DNA of 64,000 nt, from positions 62,001 through 126,000 of the forward strand of contig NZ_QEQQ01000002.1 of NCBI RefSeq assembly GCF_003097235.1, written 5' to 3'. This stretch comes from Pseudomonas sp. CC120222-01a. Lineage in GTDB: Bacteria; Pseudomonadota; Gammaproteobacteria; Pseudomonadales; Pseudomonadaceae. Below the pieces are notes generated by a model that saw only the letters and a list, made by a program, of their open reading frames with translations, had not been told where the DNA came from and searched no databases. Of the stretch, positions 9,060 through 20,000 are shown piece by piece. A program made the translations under genes and the position numbers. Position 1 is the first letter of the stretch. Every line of letters starts with the position of its first letter.

Positions 9060-10157
9060 ATGAATAAAATGGGCAAAACGTTGCTGGCCGCCGCCCTGAT
9101 GGGTGGCATGGCTACCGCTGTTCACGCTGACGATACCGTGTTGAACGTCTACAACTGGTCGGACTACATCGCTCCGGACACCATCGCCAAGTTCGAGAAG
9201 CAGACCGGTATCAAGGTCAAGTACGACGTCTTCGACAGCAACGAAACCCTGGAGGCCAAACTGCTGGCCGGCAAGTCGGGCTACGACATCGTCGTGCCTT
9301 CGAACAACTTCCTGGCCAAGCAGATCAAGGCCGGCGTCTACGAGGAGCTGGACCGCTCCAAGCTGCCTAACTGGAAGAACCTCGACAAGGACCTGCTCAA
9401 GGCCGTCGGCGACGCCAGCGACAAGGACAACAAGCACGCCTTCCCGTACATGTGGGGCTCGATCGGCATCGGCTACAACCCGGAGAAGGTCAAGGCCGCA
9501 CTGGGCGTCGACCACATCGACTCGTGGGATGTGGTGTTCAAGCCTGAGAACATCGCCAAGCTCAAGAGCTGCGGCGTGAGCTTCCTGGATGCCCCGACCG
9601 AAATGCTCCCGGCCGCGCTGCACTACCTGGGCAAGCCGACCAACAGCACCAGCAAGGAAGACCTGAAGGCCGCCGAAGACCTGTTCCTCAAGGTCCGTCC
9701 TTCGATCACCTACTTCCACTCGTCCAAGTACATCGGCGACCTGGCCAACGGCAACATCTGCGTAGCCGTCGGTTACTCGGGTGACGTCGAGCAAGCCAAG
9801 GCACGTGCCCACGAAGCTGGCGACAAGGTCAAAGTGGACTACATCATTCCGAAAGAAGGTGCCGGTACCTTCTACGACATGGTCGCCATCCCTAAGGATG
9901 CCGAGCACAAGGACGCTGCCTACAAGTTCATGGACTTCCTGATGCAGCCGGAAGTCATGGCTGAAATCACCAACGCCGTGCGCTTCCCGAACGGCAACGA
10001 GGCCGCTACTCCGTTGGTCGACAAGGCCATCACCAGCGACCCGAGCATCTATCCGCCAGCTGATGTGAAGAAACAGCTGTACGCAATTGCTGCACCGGAT
10101 GCCAAGGTCCAGCGTGACATCACCCGTAGCTGGACCAAGATCAAGTCGGGCAAATAA
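9060..10157 (+). CDS. spuD: Periplasmic polyamine-binding protein SpuD
   Basis: Periplasmic receptor (365 residues) of a PotF-type polyamine ABC importer. A signal peptide ([20 protein letters not shown], cleavage probably after AVHA near residue 23) is followed by [14 protein letters not shown], the invariant start of the family, with the Trp/Ser/Asp polyamine-pocket segment. A second hallmark, [22 protein letters not shown], is present. GGAGC precedes the ATG. It is followed by paralogue spuE (about two-thirds identical by eye), giving the transporter two receptors, reported in P. aeruginosa to prefer putrescine (SpuD) and spermidine (SpuE). Strong hairpins lie on both sides. Confidence 0.92.
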   Translation: MNKMGKTLLAAALMGGMATAVHADDTVLNVYNWSDYIAPDTIAKFEKQTGIKVKYDVFDSNETLEAKLLAGKSGYDIVVPSNNFLAKQIKAGVYEELDRSKLPNWKNLDKDLLKAVGDASDKDNKHAFPYMWGSIGIGYNPEKVKAALGVDHIDSWDVVFKPENIAKLKSCGVSFLDAPTEMLPAALHYLGKPTNSTSKEDLKAAEDLFLKVRPSITYFHSSKYIGDLANGNICVAVGYSGDVEQAKARAHEAGDKVKVDYIIPKEGAGTFYDMVAIPKDAEHKDAAYKFMDFLMQPEVMAEITNAVRFPNGNEAATPLVDKAITSDPSIYPPADVKKQLYAIAAPDAKVQRDITRSWTKIKSGK

Positions 10158-10171
10158 CCCCGATGCGTGAC

Positions 10172-10199
10172 CTCTGGGCCGGGGTTTTCCGGCCCAGAG
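10172..10199 (+). promoter_or_regulatory. Perfect 11-bp stem-loop between spuD and spuE
   Basis: CTCTGGGCCGG (10172-10182) and CCGGCCCAGAG (10189-10199) pair perfectly around a 6-nt loop, 15 bp after the spuD stop. No T-tract follows. This resembles 3' stabiliser hairpins behind highly expressed binding-protein genes, which can also act as partial terminators. Confidence 0.65.
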
Positions 10200-10220
10200 C
10201 CAGTGAATGGCAATTGATGA

Positions 10221-11426
<1,206 letters not shown>

Positions 11427-11496
11427 TTATCCAGACCCGCTGCGGTACCTGAACACAGGCCGCGCGGGCACAAAAATCTTGTTGGGAGTTTCACTC

Positions 11497-12639
11497 ATGG
11501 CAGTTGCCTCCGGTGCCTATAAAAAAGCCCTCGAGGGTGGCCAGCAACCCAAGCAGGTGCTGGTCAAGATCGACCGGGTTACAAAAAAATTCGACGAAAC
11601 GGTCGCCGTGGACGATGTGTCCCTGGAAATCCGCAAAGGCGAGATCTTCGCCCTGCTGGGTGGCTCCGGTTCCGGCAAATCGACCTTGCTGCGTATGCTG
11701 GCCGGCTTCGAGCGCCCGACTGAAGGGCGGATCTTCCTCGACGGCGTCGACATCACCGATATGCCGCCGTACGAGCGGCCGATCAACATGATGTTCCAGT
11801 CCTACGCGCTGTTCCCGCACATGACCGTGGCGCAGAACATCGCCTTCGGCCTGCAGCAGGACAAGATGCCCAAGGCCGAGATCGACGCCCGCGTGGCCGA
11901 GATGCTCAAGCTGGTGCACATGACCCAGTACGCCAAGCGCAAGCCGCACCAGCTCTCCGGTGGCCAGCGCCAGCGGGTGGCCCTGGCCCGTTCCCTGGCC
12001 AAGCGCCCCAAGCTGCTGCTGCTCGACGAGCCGATGGGCGCGCTGGACAAGAAACTGCGTTCGCAGATGCAGCTGGAACTGGTGGAAATCATCGAGCGCG
12101 TAGGCGTGACCTGCGTGATGGTGACCCACGACCAGGAAGAGGCCATGACCATGGCCCAGCGCATCGCCATCATGCACCTGGGCTGGATCGCCCAGATCGG
12201 CTCGCCGGTGGATATCTACGAGACCCCGACCAGCCGCCTGGTGTGCGAATTCATCGGTAACGTCAACCTGTTCGATGGTGAAGTGGTCGACGACGCCGAA
12301 GGCCACGCGATCATTGCCAGCCCGGAACTGGAGCGCAAGATCTACGTCGGCCACGGCATCACCACCTCGGTGGAAGACAAGCACATCACCTACGCCTTGC
12401 GCCCGGAAAAGATGCTGGTCACCTCCCAGCAGCCGACCTGCGAGCACAACTGGTCGCGCGGCAAGGTTCACGACATCGCCTACCTGGGCGGCCACTCGGT
12501 GTTCTACGTCGAGCTGCCGAGCGGCAAGATCGTCCAGTCGTTCGTCGCCAACACCGAACGCCAGGGCGCCCGCCCGACCTGGGGCGATGAAGTGTACGTG
12601 TGGTGGGAAGACGACAGCGGCGTGGTACTGCGGTCATGA
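11497..12639 (+). CDS. spuF: Polyamine ABC transporter ATP-binding protein SpuF (PotG/PotA type)
   Basis: Cytoplasmic ATPase (380 residues) energising polyamine import. It contains Walker A GGSGSGKST, Q-loop [15 protein letters not shown] signature [15 protein letters not shown], Walker [13 protein letters not shown] and the H-loop [13 protein letters not shown], followed by a C-terminal TOBE-like regulatory domain (about 300-380). The ATG at 11497 follows TTGGGAG; an upstream in-frame TTG at 11479 is less likely. Its TGA overlaps the ATG of spuG, indicating translational coupling. Confidence 0.92.
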   Translation: MAVASGAYKKALEGGQQPKQVLVKIDRVTKKFDETVAVDDVSLEIRKGEIFALLGGSGSGKSTLLRMLAGFERPTEGRIFLDGVDITDMPPYERPINMMFQSYALFPHMTVAQNIAFGLQQDKMPKAEIDARVAEMLKLVHMTQYAKRKPHQLSGGQRQRVALARSLAKRPKLLLLDEPMGALDKKLRSQMQLELVEIIERVGVTCVMVTHDQEEAMTMAQRIAIMHLGWIAQIGSPVDIYETPTSRLVCEFIGNVNLFDGEVVDDAEGHAIIASPELERKIYVGHGITTSVEDKHITYALRPEKMLVTSQQPTCEHNWSRGKVHDIAYLGGHSVFYVELPSGKIVQSFVANTERQGARPTWGDEVYVWWEDDSGVVLRS

Positions 12640-13556
12640 AACCTCGCAAGCTCAAGCGAGCCTTCCAGCGCCTTATCCCGGAGGGACGGCACCTGGTGAT
12701 CGGCGTGCCGTTCATCTGGCTGTTCCTGTTCTTCATGCTGCCGTTCTTCATCGTGTTGAAGATCAGCTTCGCCGAAGCCGACGTGGCGATCCCGCCGTAT
12801 ACCGAGATCTACACCTACGTCGAAGACAAGATCCAGTTGGTGCTCAACCTGGCCAACTATGGCCTGCTGACCGAGGATGAGCTGTACATCTCGGCCTATC
12901 TGGGCTCGTTGAAGATGGCCTTCTTCAGCACCCTGCTGTGCCTGCTGATCGGCTACCCGATGGCCTACGCCATCGCCAACGCCAAGAAGGAGACCCAGAC
13001 GGTCCTGCTGCTGCTGATCATGATGCCGACCTGGACCGCGATCCTGATCCGCGTCTATGCCTGGATGGGCATCCTCAGCAACAACGGGCTGCTCAACGGT
13101 TTCCTGCTGTGGACTGGCTTGATCGATCAGCCATTGCAGATCCTCAACACCAACCTGGCGGTATACATCGGCGTGGTCTATTCGTACCTGCCGTTCATGA
13201 TCCTGCCGTTGTTCGCCAACCTGGTGAAGCACGACCAGAGCCTGCTCGAAGCCGCATCGGACCTGGGTTCTAGCACCTTCAACAGCTTCTGGAAGATCAC
13301 CGTGCCGCTGTCGAAGAACGGCATCATTGCCGGTTGCATGCTGGTGTTCATCCCGGTGGTGGGCGAGTTCGTGATTCCTGAACTGCTCGGCGGCCCGGAA
13401 ACCCTGATGATCGGTAAAGTGCTGTGGCAGGAATTCTTCAACAACCGTGACTGGCCGGTGGCATCTGCCCTGGCGGTGGTGATGCTGGCGATCCTGATCG
13501 TGCCGATCCTGCTGTTCAACCGCAGCCAGGCCAAAGAAATGGAGGGCAGAGCATGA
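12636..13556 (+). CDS. spuG: Polyamine ABC transporter permease SpuG (PotH type)
   Basis: Inner-membrane permease (306 residues) with about six transmembrane helices. The first is at residues 20-45 (VIGVPFIWLFLFFMLPFFIV). The cytoplasmic EAA loop that contacts SpuF is EAASDLGSSTFNSFWKITVP. The ATG overlaps the spuF stop by 4 bp, and its own stop overlaps spuH by 4 bp, so the three transporter genes form one coupled operon. Pairs with SpuH as the heterodimeric channel. Confidence 0.92.
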   Translation: MKPRKLKRAFQRLIPEGRHLVIGVPFIWLFLFFMLPFFIVLKISFAEADVAIPPYTEIYTYVEDKIQLVLNLANYGLLTEDELYISAYLGSLKMAFFSTLLCLLIGYPMAYAIANAKKETQTVLLLLIMMPTWTAILIRVYAWMGILSNNGLLNGFLLWTGLIDQPLQILNTNLAVYIGVVYSYLPFMILPLFANLVKHDQSLLEAASDLGSSTFNSFWKITVPLSKNGIIAGCMLVFIPVVGEFVIPELLGGPETLMIGKVLWQEFFNNRDWPVASALAVVMLAILIVPILLFNRSQAKEMEGRA

Positions 13557-14446
13557 AGCGCTTCAGTTTTTCCAAGCTGATGCTGGTGCTCGGCTTGCTG
13601 TTCATCTACCTGCCGATGCTGATCCTGGTGATCTACTCGTTCAACGCCTCCAAGCTGGTGACGGTATGGGGCGGCTGGTCGGTGAAGTGGTATGTCGGCC
13701 TGCTCGACAACACCCAGCTGATGGGTTCGGTGATGCGCTCGCTGGAAATCGCCTGCTACACGGCGGTGGCTGCCGTGGCGCTGGGTACCCTGGCGGCCTT
13801 CGTGCTGACCCGGGTCACCCGCTTCAAGGGCCGCACGCTGTTCGGCGGCCTGGTCACCGCACCGTTGGTAATGCCCGAGGTGATCACCGGCCTGTCGCTG
13901 TTGCTGCTGTTCGTGGCCATGGCGCAGATGATCGGCTGGCCGCAGGAGCGTGGCATCGTCACCATCTGGATCGCCCACACCACGTTCTGCGCGGCGTATG
14001 TGGCGGTAGTGGTGTCGGCTCGCCTGCGTGAGCTGGACCTGTCGATCGAGGAAGCGGCGATGGACCTGGGTGCCAAGCCGTGGAAGGTGTTCTTCCTGAT
14101 CACCATCCCGATGATCGCGCCGTCGCTGGCGGCGGGCGGCATGATGTCGTTCGCCCTGTCGCTGGATGACCTGGTACTGGCCAGCTTCGTGTCCGGCCCG
14201 GGTTCGACCACCTTGCCGATGGAAGTGTTCTCGGCAGTGCGTCTGGGCGTGAAGCCAGAGATCAACGCCGTGGCCAGCCTGATTCTGCTGTCGGTGTCGT
14301 TGGTGACCTTCTTCGTCTGGTTCTTCAGCCGCCGTGCCGAAGAGCGTCGTCGCAAGGCGATTCAGCAGGCGATCGAAGAGGGCGCGGCGGCGAATGCCTC
14401 GCAGCCACAGGTCAAGCGCCCGACTCAGGTTGCTGCTTCGGCCTGA
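13553..14446 (+). CDS. spuH: Polyamine ABC transporter permease SpuH (PotI type)
   Basis: Second membrane subunit (297 residues) of the polyamine importer. Residues 8-30 form the first transmembrane helix. The EAA motif EAAMDLGAKPWKVFFLITIP lies around residue 170 and LSLDDLVLASFVSGPGSTTL is typical of PotI. The C-terminal tail is long, charged and Ala/Glu-rich. It is the last gene of the spu operon. No clear Rho-independent terminator follows; a 432-bp gap with a large palindrome separates it from the efflux genes. Confidence 0.92.
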   Translation: MKRFSFSKLMLVLGLLFIYLPMLILVIYSFNASKLVTVWGGWSVKWYVGLLDNTQLMGSVMRSLEIACYTAVAAVALGTLAAFVLTRVTRFKGRTLFGGLVTAPLVMPEVITGLSLLLLFVAMAQMIGWPQERGIVTIWIAHTTFCAAYVAVVVSARLRELDLSIEEAAMDLGAKPWKVFFLITIPMIAPSLAAGGMMSFALSLDDLVLASFVSGPGSTTLPMEVFSAVRLGVKPEINAVASLILLSVSLVTFFVWFFSRRAEERRRKAIQQAIEEGAAANASQPQVKRPTQVAASA

Positions 14447-14878
14447 TCTTGAGGGCACCCTGCAGGGCTTTGGCTCTGTGGGGTGTCTGGTGCCTGCCTC
14501 AACATCTTCAGCGCTTGTGAAACCGAGCGCCGCCCGCGCGGCGCATCGCGAGCTGTGCTCGCTCCTACGTTTGTTTCTGGCCAGTAACGTCTGTGACAGA
14601 CGCGCGCGGCCGCCTTGTTTGTACGACGCGAAACCGAGCCATGCACCAAGGCGTTCGCGCGCAAATCCCGCAGGAGTAATTGGCCCGAAACAAACGTAGG
14701 AGCGAGCACAGCTCGCGATGCGCCGCGCGGGCGGCGCTCGGATTCACAGGCGCCAAAAATGTCACGGCATGCACCAACACCCTCCCATACCTGACGCCAG
14801 TCAGTGCCGTTTATCCAACCCTGAACTACGCTGACACTCGCATTCCACGATTCATTTGCGCGCAAGCAAGGAGCCTGC
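14447..14878. other. 432-bp intergenic gap, spuH to RND efflux operon
   Basis: Contains a perfect 55-bp inverted repeat (separate entry) and, in its last 80 bases, the presumed promoter of the efflux operon. AAGGAG at about 14870 is the ribosome binding site of the first efflux gene. I see no credible coding sequence. Confidence 0.6.
14523..14741. repeat. Perfect 55-bp inverted repeat with 109-bp spacer
   Basis: Bases 14523-14577 and 14687-14741 are exact reverse complements. The arm motif GTAGGAGCGAGCACAGCTCG resembles a REP family distinct from the other REPs here, so this is probably a large REP doublet (BIME-like) with perfectly matched units. Confidence 0.85.
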
Positions 14879-15967
14879 ATGACGTTGATACGTCCGCTGT
14901 TGGTCGTTTGCCTGGGGCTGTTGTCCCTGTTGTCAGGCTGTAGCAAGGAAGAAACCACCGAAACACTGCCAAGGGTTGGCGTACAACAGGTTTCCCCCAC
15001 CGATTTCGCCGCCAGGGTCACCCTGACCGGCGACGTGCAGGCGCGGGTGCAGACCGACCTGTCGTTCCGCGTGGGTGGCAAGATCATTTCCCGTAGCGTC
15101 GATGTCGGGGATCACGTCAAGGCCAACCAGGTATTGGCGCGGCTCGACCCGAAAGACCTGCAGAACAATGTCGACTCGGCCAAGGCCGAGGTGTTCGCTG
15201 CCCAGGCGCGGGTCACCCAGACCAGCGCCGCCTTCGTGCGCCAGCAGAAACTGCTGCCCAAGGGCTATACCAGCCAGAGCGAATACGATTCCGCCGAGGC
15301 CGCACTGCGCAGCGACCAGAGCGCGCTCAAGGCTGCCCAGGCGGAACTGGCCGATGCCAATGAGCAATTGGGCTATACCGCGCTGGTGTCCGAAGCCGAT
15401 GGCGTGATCACCGCGCGCCAGGCCGAGGTCGGCCAGGTGGTGCAGGCGACCATGCCGATCTTCAGCCTGGCCCGCGACGGCGACCGCGATGCGGTGTTCA
15501 ACGTCTACGAGTCACTGCTGGTGGCGCCGCCGAGCGACGTCGGTGTCATCGTGAGCTTGCTGGACGACCCCAAAGTCCAGGCCCACGGTTTTGTCCGCGA
15601 GATCACCCCTACCGTGTCGGCACAAAGCGGCACCGTACAGGTCAAGGTGGGGCTCAAGGACGTGCCACCGGGCATGCAGCTGGGTGCGCCGGTCACTGCC
15701 AGCACCAATGCGGTGGGGCGGCCAAGCATCGAGCTGCCGTGGTCGGCGCTGACCAAGGCGCTGCACGAGCCGGCAGTCTGGGTGGTGGGCGAGGGCGACA
15801 AGGTCGAATTGCGCAAGGTTGAAGTCAGCCGCTACCTGACCGGCAAGATCGTGGTCGCCAGCGGCCTGAAGGCTGGTGAGACCGTGGTGGTGGTCGGTAG
15901 CCAGCTGCTGCACCCCGGCATGCAGGTACAGAAGGTCGATGCCAAGACTGAGGGGGGGGAGCTATGA
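14879..15967 (+). CDS. RND efflux periplasmic adaptor lipoprotein, TriA-like
   Basis: Membrane fusion protein of 362 residues. An N-terminal lipoprotein signal (lipobox LLSGC, Cys at about 21) anchors it to the membrane. A lipoyl/barrel-sandwich segment (GDVQARVQTDLSFRVGGKI), an alpha-helical hairpin (about 90-160, Ala/Gln-rich) and a beta-barrel region follow. It is the first of two adaptor genes preceding one RND pump, the arrangement of P. aeruginosa TriABC, where both adaptors are required. Its stop overlaps the next gene by 4 bp. AAGGAG precedes the ATG. Substrate is not deducible. Confidence 0.85.
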   Translation: MTLIRPLLVVCLGLLSLLSGCSKEETTETLPRVGVQQVSPTDFAARVTLTGDVQARVQTDLSFRVGGKIISRSVDVGDHVKANQVLARLDPKDLQNNVDSAKAEVFAAQARVTQTSAAFVRQQKLLPKGYTSQSEYDSAEAALRSDQSALKAAQAELADANEQLGYTALVSEADGVITARQAEVGQVVQATMPIFSLARDGDRDAVFNVYESLLVAPPSDVGVIVSLLDDPKVQAHGFVREITPTVSAQSGTVQVKVGLKDVPPGMQLGAPVTASTNAVGRPSIELPWSALTKALHEPAVWVVGEGDKVELRKVEVSRYLTGKIVVASGLKAGETVVVVGSQLLHPGMQVQKVDAKTEGGEL

Positions 15968-17028
15968 AGCGCCTGCTGATACTGTCGGCCGGCCTGCTGC
16001 TGGCTGCCTGCGGTGCTGAGGAAGAAGCGCCCGAGCCGATCCGGCCAGTGCTGTCGGTGAAGGTGGAACCCCAGGTGCAGTCGCAGCTTGGCCGCTTCGC
16101 TGGCGTTATCCAGGCGCGCTTTGAAAGTACCTTGGGCTTCCGGGTTGGCGGGCGCATTGCCCGGCGTTGGCTGGATGTGGGCGCCCAGGTGAAGCCAGGC
16201 GACACCCTGGCCACGCTTGACCCCACCGACCAGCAGAACCAGCTGCGCGCCGCCGAAGGCGACCTGGCCAAGGTGCAGGCGCAGTGGATCAATGCCCAGG
16301 CCGATGCCCGCCGCCAGCAACAGCTGTACGACCGCGGCGTGGGCGCCCAGGCCCAGCTGGACATTGCCCAGACCAACCTGAAAACCACCCGCGCAGCACT
16401 GGAACAGGCGCGCTCTGCGCTTAGCCAGGCCCGTGACCAGCTCGACTACAGCACCCTGCGCACCGACCATGCCGCGGTGATCACGGCTTGGCAGGCCGAA
16501 GCCGGGCAAACCGTTACCGCAGGCCAGTCTGTGGTCACCCTGGCCCGGCCGGACGTGAAAGAGGCCGTGATTGACTTGCCCATCGGCCTGGCCGAGCAGT
16601 TGAACAAAGACCTGACCTTCACCGTCGCCTCGCAACTCGACCCGACCATCAACACCACGGCCACCCTGCGCGAACTGGAGCCCCAGGCCGATGCCGCCAC
16701 CCGTACCCGCCGCGCCCGGCTGACCCTGGCGAGCACACCCGCCGCCTTCCACCTGGGTACTGCAATCAGTGTGACCCTGAGCTCGCAAGTGTCCCCGCGC
16801 AGCGAGCTGCCGTTGAGTGCCTTGTTGGAGCGTGACGGCAAGACCCAGGTCTGGGTGATCGACACCCAGCAGAAAACCGTAGGTACCCGCGACGTCACCC
16901 TGATCGACCGCACTGACGACAGCATCGTCCTGGCCGCGGGCGTACAGCCGGGCGAGCGCGTGGTGACGGCGGGCGTGAACAGCCTCAAGCCTGGCCAGAA
17001 GGTCACCTTCGACGAGGATGCGCAATGA
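15964..17028 (+). CDS. RND efflux periplasmic adaptor lipoprotein, TriB-like
   Basis: Second adaptor (354 residues) with lipobox LLAAC near residue 17. The lipoyl half-motif GFRVGGRIARRWLDVGAQV is followed by a coiled hairpin (about 85-155) and the second lipoyl half. It is clearly related to the preceding adaptor but diverged, consistent with an old duplication and heteromeric adaptor ring. It is translationally coupled to both neighbours through ATGA overlaps (15964-15967 and 17025-17028). The outer membrane channel is not encoded here; P. aeruginosa TriABC recruits the unlinked OpmH. Confidence 0.85.
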   Translation: MKRLLILSAGLLLAACGAEEEAPEPIRPVLSVKVEPQVQSQLGRFAGVIQARFESTLGFRVGGRIARRWLDVGAQVKPGDTLATLDPTDQQNQLRAAEGDLAKVQAQWINAQADARRQQQLYDRGVGAQAQLDIAQTNLKTTRAALEQARSALSQARDQLDYSTLRTDHAAVITAWQAEAGQTVTAGQSVVTLARPDVKEAVIDLPIGLAEQLNKDLTFTVASQLDPTINTTATLRELEPQADAATRTRRARLTLASTPAAFHLGTAISVTLSSQVSPRSELPLSALLERDGKTQVWVIDTQQKTVGTRDVTLIDRTDDSIVLAAGVQPGERVVTAGVNSLKPGQKVTFDEDAQ

Positions 17029-20000
17029 AAGGAAGCTTCAACCTGTCCGAATGGGCACTCAAGCATCAATCGTTCGTCTGGTACCTGATGTTCGTCGGCC
17101 TGCTGATGGGCATTTTCTCGTACTTCAACCTCGGCCGTGAGGAAGACCCGTCTTTCACCATCAAGACCATGGTGATCCAGACCCGCTGGCCGGGCGCGAC
17201 CCAGGACGAAACCCTCTACCAGGTCACCGACCGTATCGAGAAGAAGCTCGAAGAGCTGGATTCCCTCGACTACACCAAGAGCTACACCCGACCGGGCGAG
17301 TCGACGGTGTACGTGTACCTGCGCGACACCACCAAGGCCAAGGACATCCCGCAAATCTGGTACCAAGTGCGCAAGAAGATCCAGGACATCCGCGGCCAGT
17401 TCCCGCAGGGTATCCAGGGGCCCGGGTTCAACGACGAATTCGGCGACGTGTTCGGTTCGATCTACGCCTTCACCGCCGACGGCCTGACCCTGCGTCAGCT
17501 GCGTGACTACGTGGAACAGGCGCGCGCCGAGGTGCGTGATGTGCCCAACATCGGCAAGATCGAGCTGGTCGGCACCCAGGACGAAGTGCTGTACCTGAAC
17601 TTCTCGACCCGCAAACTGGCAGCCCTGGGCATCGATCAGCGCCAGGTCATGCAGGCCCTGCAACAGCAGAACGCGGTGACCCCGGCCGGGGTGATCGAAG
17701 CTGGCCCTGAGCGTATTTCGGTGCGCACAACCGGGCAGTTCGCCTCGGAAAAGGACCTGCAAACCGTCAACCTCAAGATCAACGATCGCTTCTTCCGCCT
17801 GGCCGACATCGCCGACATCCAGCGCGGCTACGTCGACCCACCATCACCGATGTTCCGCTACAACGGCCAGACCGCCATCGGCCTGGCCATCGGCATGAAG
17901 GCCGGCGGCAACATGCAGGTTTTTGGCGCGGCGCTGAAAAAGCGCATGGACCGGGTGATTGAAGACTTGCCGGTCGGCGTTGGCGTCCACACCGTGTCGG
18001 ACCAGGCCGTGGTGGTCAAGCAGGCGGTCGGCGGCTTCACCAGCGCGCTGTTCGAAGCGGTGGTGATCGTGCTGGCGGTGAGCTTCGTCAGCCTGGGTAT
18101 GCGCGCCGGCCTGGTGGTGGCCTGTTCGATCCCGCTGGTGCTGGCGATGGTGTTCGTGTTCATGGAATACAGCGGCATCACCATGCAGCGGATTTCGCTG
18201 GGTGCGCTGATCATCGCCCTCGGCCTGCTGGTGGATGACGCGATGATCACCGTCGAGGTGATGGTCACGCGCCTGGAAATGGGCGAGAGCAAGGAGCAGG
18301 CGGCTACGTTCGCCTATACCTCGACGGCGTTCCCCATGCTGACCGGTACCTTGGTGACCGTGGCCGGCTTCGTGCCCATCGGCCTTAACGCCAGTTCCGC
18401 GGGCGAGTACACTTACACGTTGTTCGCGGTGATCGCGGTGGCGCTGATGGTGTCGTGGGTGGTGGCGGTGTTCTTCGCCCCGGTGCTGGGCGTGCACATT
18501 CTCAGCAGCTCCAAGCTCAAGGCCCATGAAGCCGAGCCAGGGCGCGTCGGCCGTGCCTTCGAGCATGGCCTGCTGTGGTGCATGCGCAACCGTTGGCTGA
18601 CCATTATCGGCACCATACTGCTGTTTGCCCTGGCAATCTTCTGCGAGCGCTTCGTGCAGAACCAGTTCTTCCCGTCATCGGACCGCCCGGAGATTCTCGT
18701 CGACCTCAACCTGCCGCAGAACGCCTCGATCGAGGAAACCCGCAAGGTGGTCGATCGCTTCGAGGCCCGCATCAAGGACGATCCGGACCTGGTGAGCTGG
18801 AGCACCTACATTGGCCAGGGTGCCATTCGCTTCTACCTGCCCCTCGACCAGCAGTTGCAGAACCCGTACTACGCGCAGCTGGTGATCGTCAGCAAGGGCT
18901 TCGAAGAGCGCAAGGGCATGATGGAGCGGCTGCAGAAGATCCTCCATGAAGACTTCGTCGGCATCGGCGTCAACGTGCAGTCGCTGGAGATGGGCCCGCC
19001 AGTAGGCCGGCCGATCCAGTATCGGGTCAGCGGCGCCAATATCGACGAGGTGCGCAAGCACGCCATCGACCTGGCCACCTTGCTCGACCAGAACGAGCAC
19101 ATCGGCGAGATGATCTACGACTGGAACGAGCCCGGTAAGGTGCTGCGGGTGGAAATTGCCCAGGACAAGGCGCGTCAGCTGGGGTTGTCGTCGGAAGACG
19201 TGGCCAACGTGATGAACAGCATCGTCAGCGGGGTGAACATCACTCAGGTCAACGACAACATCTACCTGGTCAACGTGGTCGCCCGCGCCGAGGACAGCGA
19301 GCGGGGCTCGCCCGATACCCTGCAGAACCTGCAGATCCTCACTCCCAGCGGTACCTCGATCCCGCTGCTGTCGTTCGCCACCGTACGTTACGAGCTGGAG
19401 CAACCGTTGGTGTGGCGCCGCGACCGCAAACCGACCATCACCATCAAGGCCTCGGTCAACGGCGATATCCAGCCCACCGACCTGGTGGCTCAGCTCAAGC
19501 CGAAGATCGACGAGTTCGCCAGCAAGCTGCCAGTGGGCTTCGAAGTGGCCACCGGCGGTACCGTGGAGGAGAGCGCCAAGGCCCAGGGGCCGATCCGCAA
19601 GGTCATTCCGTTGATGCTGTTCCTCATGGCGACCTTCCTGATGATCCAGCTGCACAGTGTGCAGAAGCTGTTCCTGGTGGTCAGCGTGGCACCGCTGGGG
19701 CTGATTGGCGTGGTGCTGGCGCTGGTGCCAACGGGTACGCCGATGGGCTTTGTGGCGATTCTCGGTATCCTGGCGCTGGCGGGCATCATCATTCGTAACT
19801 CGGTGATCCTGGTGACCCAGATCGACGAGTTCGAGGCCCAGGGCCTGTCGCCGTGGGATGCGGTGGTGGAGGCGACCAACCACCGGCGCCGGCCGATCCT
19901 GCTGACGGCAGCGGCAGCCAGCCTGGGCATGATCCCGATTGCCCGCGAGGTGTTCTGGGGGCCGATGGCCTACGCCATGATCGGCGGGATCATCGTCGCG

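Noticed and set aside
14425..15087. 220-codon minus-strand open frame across the palindrome and the first efflux gene
   Set aside because: It consists of a repeat translated through plus antisense of the adaptor signal region; no family resemblance.
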